Under the pieces are notes generated by a model, which worked only from the letters and a program-made list of their open reading frames with translations, ran no database searches and was not told the origin of the DNA. A stretch of DNA of 11,235 nt from Anaerolineales bacterium (GTDB lineage: Bacteria; Chloroflexota; Anaerolineae; Anaerolineales; UBA6663): assembly GCA_016789165.1 (NCBI GenBank), contig JAEURL010000371.1:1-11235 (forward strand), read 5' to 3'. Made by a program: the position numbers and the translations under genes. This document shows positions 6,024 through 11,235 of this stretch, piece after piece. Position 1 is the first letter of the stretch. Each line of letters starts with the position of its first letter.

Positions 6024-6052
6024 CTTGCAGCCGCCGCCCGCGGCGGTATAGT
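6024..6052 (+). promoter_or_regulatory. Promoter of the PDZ gene with a palindromic spacer
   Basis: TATAGT (6047-6052) is a good -10 hexamer. A TTGCAG (6025-6030) lies 16 bp upstream as a partial -35. The whole 16-bp spacer is an inverted repeat, CCGCCG-CCCG-CGGCGG (6031-6046), which could be an operator. Predicted transcription start is about 6059, giving a leader of about 29 nt with the GGGAGG ribosome binding site at 6074-6079. Confidence 0.45.
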
Positions 6053-6087
6053 TTGCGCAACCTTTCGGCCGGCGGGAGGCAGGTAAG

Positions 6088-6588
6088 ATGGTGACATCCC
6101 TGGTGGTCGGTGTGCTGCGCGCCCTGATGGTCGGCCTGCTGGCTTCGGCGGCGGGCGCCGGCCTGTTTCTCTCCGGGCTGGGGATCGGGCTCGGCTGGCC
6201 GCGGCCGGCCGGCGAGCGCCCGCCGGCGACGGCCACCCCGGCCCCGGCCACCCCGGCCCCGGCCGAGGCCTACCCCAGCGAGCCGATCCTGGGCCTGGAG
6301 TTTGAGGCGCTCACCCCGGCCGTCGTCCGGCTGGAGAGCCTGCCCATCGCCGACGGCGCCGTGATCCGGGGCCTGGCGGCCGGCGGCCTGGCCGAGCGCG
6401 CCGGCCTGCAGATCGGCGACGTGATCCAGGACGTCAACGGCCTGCCCATCGACGCCGCCCACGGCCTGGCCGAGGTCGTCATCGCCATGCACCAGGCCGG
6501 CGCACTGGAGCTGACCATCTGGCGCGCGGGCGCCAGCCTGACCGTCCACGTGGACCTGACCCGCGCCGGCGGCGAGGTGCAATCCTAG
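6088..6588 (+). CDS. Membrane-anchored protein with a single PDZ domain
   Basis: The 166-residue protein has an N-terminal hydrophobic segment (about 5-36, with one Arg at 11) acting as signal anchor. A short Ala/Pro/Thr linker (40-64) and one PDZ domain (about 67-157) follow. PDZ hallmarks are the carboxylate-binding loop LGLEF (68-72) and AERAGLQIGDVIQDVNG (102-118), close to HtrA/DegP-type PDZ domains. No serine-protease or site-2-protease domain is attached, so it is not itself a protease as read. It may present C-terminal peptides or partner with a separate protease. The start is supported by GGGAGG 8 nt upstream and a nearby promoter-like TATAGT. The next gene starts 60 nt downstream. 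Confidence 0.85.
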   Translation: MVTSLVVGVLRALMVGLLASAAGAGLFLSGLGIGLGWPRPAGERPPATATPAPATPAPAEAYPSEPILGLEFEALTPAVVRLESLPIADGAVIRGLAAGGLAERAGLQIGDVIQDVNGLPIDAAHGLAEVVIAMHQAGALELTIWRAGASLTVHVDLTRAGGEVQS

Positions 6589-6601
6589 CGCCGGTCTCGC
6601 G

Positions 6602-6607
6602 TATAAT
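6602..6607 (+). promoter_or_regulatory. -10-like TATAAT before the 104-residue gene
   Basis: A perfect TATAAT lies 41 nt before the ATG at 6649, predicting a transcription start near 6614 and a leader of about 35 nt without a clear Shine-Dalgarno sequence. No recognisable -35 exists at 16-18 bp. In 70% G+C DNA an exact TATAAT in an intergenic gap is unlikely by chance. Confidence 0.45.
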
Positions 6608-6648
6608 TGCGGCAACGACAGCTTTCAAGCCAGGTTTGGACGGCCGGC

Positions 6649-6963
6649 ATGGCGGATTTCAGCACCCCGGAAAAGATCACCATCATCGAGGGCCCCACCC
6701 CCACCTTCGAGACGCCTACCGAAACCTGGGCGCTCTCGCTGACCGAAGGGCCGACCCTGGCCCGCGTGGCCGTCACGCGCCTGCGCACCTTCAACGGCCC
6801 GGCCCTGGTGGAGCGCTGCTGGAAGGCCTGGGACTCGGGCCGGCCCGTGACCCTGGAATATCGCAGCGAAGAGGGCCTGACCGAGGAGGCCCAGATCGTC
6901 GCCGCGCGCTACACCGAAGTCGCCGAGGGGCACGTTTTGCTGCTGCACGTCCGCCTCAACTAA
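6649..6963 (+). CDS. Small protein of unknown function (104 residues)
   Basis: I do not recognise this family. The protein starts MADFSTPEKITIIEGPTPTFE and continues with an alternating polar/hydrophobic pattern suggesting beta strands (ARVAVTRLRTF, PVTLEYR, AQIVAARYTEV, HVLLLHVRLN), with a helix around ALVERCWKAWD. It has no signal peptide or membrane segment and one Cys, so it is probably a small cytoplasmic alpha/beta protein. The coding call rests on codon third-position G/C bias, an open frame, and its tight position between the PDZ and metallophosphatase genes (18 nt to the next ATG). An in-frame TTG at 6607 would lengthen it by 14 residues but overlaps the TATAAT, so ATG 6649 is preferred. 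Confidence 0.75.
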   Translation: MADFSTPEKITIIEGPTPTFETPTETWALSLTEGPTLARVAVTRLRTFNGPALVERCWKAWDSGRPVTLEYRSEEGLTEEAQIVAARYTEVAEGHVLLLHVRLN

Positions 6964-6981
6964 GTTGCCACCCGGCCGGCC

Positions 6982-8448
6982 ATGCGCCTCACCCTCCTGC
7001 ACTTCAACGACGTGCACGGGCGCCTGGACCGGCTGACGCGCCTCTTCACCCTGATCAACCGCCAGCGCGCCGCCGCCCAGCAAGCGGGCCGGCGCGTTTT
7101 GATTCTGGACGGCGGCGACTCGTCCGACCGCAACTTCTGGGAGTCCGACATCACCAAGGGCCGCGCCAACTTCGCCCTGCTGGACGCGCTCGGGGTGCAG
7201 GCCAGCGTGGTGGGCAACGGCGAGGCCCTGCAGTGGGGGCGCGCCGCGCTGGCCCGGCTGGTGGCCGCCGCGCACTTCCCGGTGCTGGCCGCCAACCTGG
7301 TGGACGCGGCCGATCCCGCGCAGCCGGCCGTCCCCGGCCTGCAGGCTTCGACGCTGTTCACGTTGGACGGCTTCGGCATCGGCGTGACCAGCGCCACCGC
7401 CCGCTACGGCGCCGGCTACCGCCGCTACGGCTACGACGCCGTCGATCCCCTGCCGATCCTGCGCCGCGAAATTCAGGCCCTGCGCGCCCAGGGCGCCAAA
7501 CTGATCCTGCTGCTCTCGCACCTCGGCTGTCTGCCGCCCGACGAGCGGACGGGCCCGGGCCTGGCCGACGAATTCAACGACTACGACGTGGCCGCCGCCT
7601 GCCCCGAGATCGCGGCCATCCTCGGCGGCCACTCGCACCGCGCGTTGGAGCAGCCGCTGCGCGTCGGGGCGACCGTCATCGCCCAGGCCGGCGCTTACGG
7701 CGAATGGCTGGGCGAGCTGGAGCTGGATGTGGACGACGCCACGGGCAGCGTGCAGCGGGCCGCCGGCCGCCTGATCCCGTGCGACGACCGCGTGCCGCCC
7801 GATCCGACCCTCGCGGCCACGCTGGAGCTGGTGCGCGAGGAGGCCGGCCGGCTGCTGGAGACGCCGGTGGCGGCGGCCGGCCGCGCCTACGCCCACGCCC
7901 TGGACGCGCCCTCGGCGATGGGCGGCCTGGTGGCGGACGCCCTGCGCGAGGTCGCCCAGGCGGACCTGGCCATCCTGTTCGCGGGCTTCGCGCAGCGCGG
8001 GCTGGCGGCCGGCCCCATCCGCCGGCGCGACCTGTACGAGGCCCTGCCGGGCTCGGCCCACGTCACCGCGGCCGAGGTCTCCGGGGCGCAGATCGCCCGG
8101 CTGCTCAACCGGATGCTGGCCTCCCCCTCTCGCACCGAATCCTTCAACCCGCACCGCGGCGAGCCGCCGCTGGGCCTGCCGGCGGCCTCGGCCAATGTGG
8201 ATCTGCGCTATGATCTGGCGCGGCCGGCCGGCGAGCAGCTGCTGGAGTGCCGCGTTGACGGCGCGCCGCTGGACGCGGGCCGGCGCTACCGGCTGGCCAG
8301 CACGTTCTTCACGCTCAGCACGATCACGGACGACCCCGAGTATGATTTCATCGGCCTGCAGGCCGGCCAGCCGGTGGAGATGGTGCGCGTGGAAGATGTG
8401 CTGTGGGAGATCGTCGAGAGCTGGCTGAAAGCCCGCCGGACGGTGTGA
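6982..8448 (+). CDS. UshA/5'-nucleotidase-like metallophosphatase with altered GNHE motif
   Basis: The 488-residue protein has the two-domain layout of the 5'-nucleotidase family: an N-terminal calcineurin-like metallophosphatase domain (about 1-240) and a C-terminal 5_nucleotid_C domain (about 280-480). Metal ligands are present: D10-x-H12 (HFNDVHG), D46 (DGGDSSD), N79, H180 (SHLG) and H217-S-H219 (GGHSH). The usual GNH(D/E) motif reads GNGE (78-81), so the catalytic His is Gly80. There is no signal peptide: metal ligands begin at residue 10, so it is cytoplasmic, like Bacillus YunD and unlike secreted UshA. The substrate loop of the C domain (NGGG-x-R in UshA) is also not conserved (AGFAQRGL). 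Likely hydrolyses a phosphoester such as a nucleotide, but substrate and even activity are uncertain. No Shine-Dalgarno sequence precedes the ATG, which lies 18 nt after the previous stop. Confidence 0.88.
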   Translation: MRLTLLHFNDVHGRLDRLTRLFTLINRQRAAAQQAGRRVLILDGGDSSDRNFWESDITKGRANFALLDALGVQASVVGNGEALQWGRAALARLVAAAHFPVLAANLVDAADPAQPAVPGLQASTLFTLDGFGIGVTSATARYGAGYRRYGYDAVDPLPILRREIQALRAQGAKLILLLSHLGCLPPDERTGPGLADEFNDYDVAAACPEIAAILGGHSHRALEQPLRVGATVIAQAGAYGEWLGELELDVDDATGSVQRAAGRLIPCDDRVPPDPTLAATLELVREEAGRLLETPVAAAGRAYAHALDAPSAMGGLVADALREVAQADLAILFAGFAQRGLAAGPIRRRDLYEALPGSAHVTAAEVSGAQIARLLNRMLASPSRTESFNPHRGEPPLGLPAASANVDLRYDLARPAGEQLLECRVDGAPLDAGRRYRLASTFFTLSTITDDPEYDFIGLQAGQPVEMVRVEDVLWEIVESWLKARRTV

Positions 8449-8459
8449 CCCACATGGCT

Positions 8460-8465
8460 TACAAT
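8460..8465 (+). promoter_or_regulatory. -10-like TACAAT before the oligopeptidase gene
   Basis: TACAAT lies in the 97-nt gap between the metallophosphatase and peptidase genes, about 80 nt before the peptidase ATG, predicting a start near 8473. No clear -35 is present. It suggests the peptidase can be transcribed separately. Confidence 0.3.
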
Positions 8466-8545
8466 CCGCAGCCTCATCATCACCTCAGTCGAGCTTGCCT
8501 CACCGCCCATCCCGCCCGTTGCGCCGATCCAACACAGGAGTCGCT

Positions 8546-10363
8546 ATGACCACGGTTGCCGCCCCCGCCCTGCCGCACTGGGACCTGAGCAGCGTCTATC
8601 CCAGCCTGGATTCGCCCGAGCTGGCCGCCGCCACGCGCTCGATCGTCACGCAGTTGGACGCGCTGGAGGCCTACCTGGACGCGCACGCCATCGCCCAGGG
8701 CCGCCCGCCGGCGGATCCCGCGCCGGCCGCCGTGGCCAGCGTGATTGCCGGCTACCTGGAGCGCGCCAACGCCCTCCTGCGCCTGTTCTCCACGGTGCGC
8801 GCCTACCTCTCCGGCCACGTCGCCACCGATTCGTTCAACCCGGCCGCCAAGCGCCAGTTCTCCGAGCTGCAGCTGCTGGGCGTCCGCCTGCAGCAGCAGG
8901 GCGTGCGCTTTGCGGGCTGGCTGGGCGAACGGGCGGCCGACCTGCCGGCCCTCACCGCCGCGCACCCGCTCGCCCAAAAGCACGCCTTCTTCCTGCAGGA
9001 GACGGCCGAGCAGAGCCGCTACCTGATGAGCGAGGCCGAGGAGACCCTGGCGGCCGAACTGGGCGTCAGCGGCGCCCAGGCCTGGAGCAAGCTGCAGGGC
9101 ACCATTTGCTCGCAGCTCAGCGTGCCCTTCGAGCGCGCCGGCACCACCCAGGCCCTGCCGCTGCCGGCGCTGCAGAACCTCTACCACGACCCCGACCCGG
9201 ACGTGCGCCGGCGCGCCTACGAGGCCGAGCTGGCCGCGCTGGCCTCCGTGCGCGAGCCCCTGGCGGCCTGCCTGAACGGCGTCAAGGGCGCGGCCGTCAC
9301 CCTGGCCAAACGCCGCGGCCGCACGGACCCGCTGCACGCCGCCCTGGACGACAGCCGCATCGACCGCGCCACGCTGGACGCCCTGCTGGGCGCCATGCAG
9401 GACTCCTTCCCGGCCTTCCGGCGTTACCTTAAGAAGAAGGCCGAGCGCCTCGGCCGGCCGGCCCTGCCCTGGTATGACCTGCTCGCCCCGCTGGGGACCA
9501 GCGAGCGCACCTTCACCTTCCCCGAGGCCGAGGCCTTCATCGTCGAGCAGTTCGGGAGCTTCAGCCCGCGCCTGGCCGAGTTCGCGCGCCGGGCCTTCAT
9601 CGGCCGCTGGATCGACGCCGAGCCGCGCAGCGGCAAGCGCGGCGGCGCCTTCTGCATGGGCCTGCCGGCCGTCGAGGAATCGCGCGTGCTGATGAACTTC
9701 GACGGCTCGCTGGATCAGGTCTTCACCCTGGCCCACGAGCTGGGCCACGGCTTCCACAACGCCTGCCTGGCCGGCCAGCCGGCGCTGCTGCGCGGCCTGC
9801 CCATGACCCTGGCCGAAACCGCCTCGATCTTCTGCGAGACCATCGTCACCGAGGCCATGCTGGCCGAGGCGGCCGGCCCGGCCGAGGAGCTGTCGATCCT
9901 GGAGACCTTCCTGATGGGCACCACCCAGGTGGTGGTGGATATCGCCTCGCGCTTCCGCTTCGAGTCCGAGGTCTTCGCCCGGCGCGCCCAGGCCGAGCTC
10001 TCGGCCGAGGACCTCTGCGCCCTGATGCTGCAGGCCCAGGCCGAGACCTACGGCGACGGCCTGGACCTGTCCGTCCGCCACCCCTACATGTGGACCTGGA
10101 AGCCGCACTACTATTACGCCGGCCTGTCCTTCTACAACTTCCCCTACACCTTCGGCCTGCTCTTCGGCACCGGCCTGTACGCCCTCTACCAGGAGCGCGG
10201 CCCGGCCTTCATCCCAGATTACGAGGCCCTGCTGGCCCACACCGGGCAGGGCAAGGCCGCCGAACTGGCCGGCCGCTTCGGCATCGACCTGCGCGGCCGC
10301 GCCTTCTGGGAGAACAGCCTGAAGGTCATCGAGCGCCGGATCGACCGGTACTGTGAGTTGTAG
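8546..10363 (+). CDS. pepF: Oligoendopeptidase F-type M3 metallopeptidase
   Basis: Cytoplasmic zinc oligopeptidase that cleaves short peptides, for example in peptide recycling. The 605-residue length and layout match the PepF/M3B group: an N-terminal helical region (about 1-190, starting with the typical WDLSSVYPSL) and the M3 catalytic domain (about 200-600). The zinc site is H397-E398-L-G-H401, with third ligand Glu424 in the conserved LAETASIFCE segment. The C-terminal aromatic block (HPYMWTWKPHYYYAGLSFYNFPYTFG) matches the substrate-binding Tyr/His region of the family. Start ATG 8546 is chosen over upstream in-frame starts because AGGAG lies 5 nt before it and the family N-terminus begins just after it. 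No signal peptide was seen, and all motifs are intact. Confidence 0.96.
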   Translation: MTTVAAPALPHWDLSSVYPSLDSPELAAATRSIVTQLDALEAYLDAHAIAQGRPPADPAPAAVASVIAGYLERANALLRLFSTVRAYLSGHVATDSFNPAAKRQFSELQLLGVRLQQQGVRFAGWLGERAADLPALTAAHPLAQKHAFFLQETAEQSRYLMSEAEETLAAELGVSGAQAWSKLQGTICSQLSVPFERAGTTQALPLPALQNLYHDPDPDVRRRAYEAELAALASVREPLAACLNGVKGAAVTLAKRRGRTDPLHAALDDSRIDRATLDALLGAMQDSFPAFRRYLKKKAERLGRPALPWYDLLAPLGTSERTFTFPEAEAFIVEQFGSFSPRLAEFARRAFIGRWIDAEPRSGKRGGAFCMGLPAVEESRVLMNFDGSLDQVFTLAHELGHGFHNACLAGQPALLRGLPMTLAETASIFCETIVTEAMLAEAAGPAEELSILETFLMGTTQVVVDIASRFRFESEVFARRAQAELSAEDLCALMLQAQAETYGDGLDLSVRHPYMWTWKPHYYYAGLSFYNFPYTFGLLFGTGLYALYQERGPAFIPDYEALLAHTGQGKAAELAGRFGIDLRGRAFWENSLKVIERRIDRYCEL

Positions 10364-10400
10364 GGTTAGTCCACCGCTTACTACTCACCAGACTTCCATC

Positions 10401-11186
10401 ATGTCTTCCCAAACCCTCCTCACCGATCTTACCGCCGGCGTCCTGACCCTCACCCTCAACCGCCCGGAGGTGCTCAACGCCTTCAACGACGAGCTGGCGG
10501 CGGCCCTGCTGGAAGCCTTGAAGAAAGCCGAGCGCGACGAGGCCGTGCGCTGCCTGGTGCTCACCGGCGCCGGCAAGGGCTTCTGCGCCGGCCAGGACCT
10601 GGCCGCCTTCCGCGAACGCGAAGGCGAGGCCTCCTTCCGCGCCCATTTGCTCAAGACCTTCAACCCGATCGTGGCCCGGCTGCGCGCGCTGGAGAAGCCC
10701 GTCATCGCCCAGATCAACGGCGCGGCGGCCGGCGCCGGCCTGGGCCTGGCCCTGGCCTGTGACCTGCGCTATGCGGCCGCGGGCGCCAAGCTGCGCGTGG
10801 CCTTCGCCGGCATCGGCCTGGCGCCGGACTCCGGCGTCAGCTTCTTCCTGCCGCGCCTGGCCGGCCTGGCCCGCGCTTACGAGCTGGCCGTCACCAACGC
10901 GCCGCTGGCCGCCGAGGAGGCCGAAAAGCTCGGCCTGGTCAACCGCGTCTTCCCGGCCGAGGCCCTGGCCGAGGGCGTGCGCGCCCTCGCCCTCCAGCTG
11001 GCGGCCGGCCCCACGCGCGCCTTCGGCCTGACCAAACGCGCCATGAACAAGGCGCTGACCGCGCCGATCGACGAGGTCCTGGACTACGAAGCCTACCTGC
11101 AGGACGCGGCCGGCCGCACCGCCGACCACCGCGAGGGCGTGGCCGCTTTCCTGGAGAAGCGTCCCCCGCAGTTCACGGGCCGCTGA
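10401..11186 (+). CDS. paaG: PaaG-type enoyl-CoA hydratase/isomerase
   Basis: Crotonase-superfamily protein of 261 residues. The closest match I recognise is PaaG, the 1,2-epoxyphenylacetyl-CoA isomerase of phenylacetate degradation. Support: TLTLNRPEVLNAFND (16-30), GAGKGFCAGQDL (56-67), the oxyanion-hole segment INGAAAGAGLGLALACDL (105-122), the GLAPDSG motif with Asp143 (E. coli PaaG has IPDCG here), and a C-terminus TADHREGVAAFLEKRPPQFTG nearly identical in pattern to E. coli PaaG. The Glu pair of classic enoyl-CoA hydratases is not seen, which also favours isomerase-type chemistry. The ATG lies 37 nt after the peptidase stop without a Shine-Dalgarno sequence. No other paa genes are in the window, so a general enoyl-CoA isomerase role in fatty-acid or aromatic catabolism is possible. 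Confidence 0.88.
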   Translation: MSSQTLLTDLTAGVLTLTLNRPEVLNAFNDELAAALLEALKKAERDEAVRCLVLTGAGKGFCAGQDLAAFREREGEASFRAHLLKTFNPIVARLRALEKPVIAQINGAAAGAGLGLALACDLRYAAAGAKLRVAFAGIGLAPDSGVSFFLPRLAGLARAYELAVTNAPLAAEEAEKLGLVNRVFPAEALAEGVRALALQLAAGPTRAFGLTKRAMNKALTAPIDEVLDYEAYLQDAAGRTADHREGVAAFLEKRPPQFTGR

Positions 11187-11211
11187 GCGCCCGGCGTTAT
11201 CGGCAAGTAGC

Positions 11212-11223
11212 CGCCGGCCGGCG
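11212..11223. repeat. 12-bp perfect palindrome after paaG
   Basis: CGCCGGCCGGCG is a perfect palindrome 25 nt after the paaG stop. It could be the stem of a weak terminator, but no T-run follows. It also resembles the GGCCGG-type words spread through the window, so a terminator role is uncertain. Confidence 0.25.
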
Positions 11224-11235
11224 AGTTCGGGTATA

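Noticed and set aside
5068..6615. Minus-strand open frame extending the propeller gene upstream to 6615 (1233 residues in all)
   Set aside because: The extra 516 residues are the antisense of the acetyltransferase and PDZ genes (Arg/Gly/Gln-rich, no domain). The protein-like sequence starts at GTG 5067.
6607..6648. TTG start at 6607 for the 104-residue protein
   Set aside because: The codon overlaps the TATAAT element and the added residues show no conserved-looking pattern. ATG 6649 fits better.
8495..8545. Upstream in-frame start for pepF at 8495
   Set aside because: There is no ribosome binding site there, while AGGAG sits 5 nt before ATG 8546 and the family N-terminus begins just after it.
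8480..10240. 586-residue minus-strand open frame opposite pepF
   Set aside because: Shadow of the pepF coding strand in G+C-rich DNA; low-complexity Gln/Gly/Leu product without motifs, and pepF is unambiguous.

Overview
The window is about 70% G+C and almost fully coding. It looks like a single-copy chromosomal stretch from a high-GC bacterium, most likely a member of the Chloroflexota (Anaerolineae-like). That assignment is an inference. It rests on extracytoplasmic proteins with long Thr/Pro tails of the TPTxTPTP kind, a lipoprotein and a membrane-anchored propeller protein carrying matching tails, and starts that mix Shine-Dalgarno-led with apparently leaderless genes. No mobile element, CRISPR array, tRNA or rRNA was seen. 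The word GGCCGGCC is strongly over-represented throughout.

Left block, minus strand (1-5067). recA runs off the left edge and lacks only its last few codons. It has an unusual 69-residue N-terminal extension with an AT-hook-like motif. It is preceded by a near-consensus sigma-70 promoter (TTGACT, 17 bp, TATACT) flanked by two candidate SOS boxes. Upstream of it are two coupled envelope genes: a membrane-anchored TolB-like beta-propeller protein with a C-terminal domain I cannot name, and, through an ATGA overlap, an M23 (LytM-type) peptidase lipoprotein. The M23 reading frame is interrupted by one in-frame TAG. The frame stays open for another 183 codons after it and completes a beta-sandwich domain and a Thr/Pro tail.

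Right block, plus strand (5179-11186). Divergent from the propeller gene is an AAC(3)/Antibiotic_NAT-family N-acetyltransferase homologue. It is followed by a membrane-anchored protein with a lone PDZ domain, a 104-residue protein of unknown function, a cytoplasmic UshA/5'-nucleotidase-like metallophosphatase whose GNH(D/E) motif reads GNGE, an M3-family oligoendopeptidase F, and a PaaG-type enoyl-CoA hydratase/isomerase. All point the same way with gaps of 18-97 nt, but internal -10-like motifs suggest several promoters rather than one operon.

Most genes are housekeeping or general metabolism. The clearest functional link is the propeller/M23 pair, probably an envelope-remodelling module. 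The items most worth a second look are the in-frame TAG, the RecA extension with its promoter architecture, the GNGE metallophosphatase, and the iterated GGCCGGCC palindrome. No stretch longer than 300 bases lacks a gene; the largest gap is 1242-1426.
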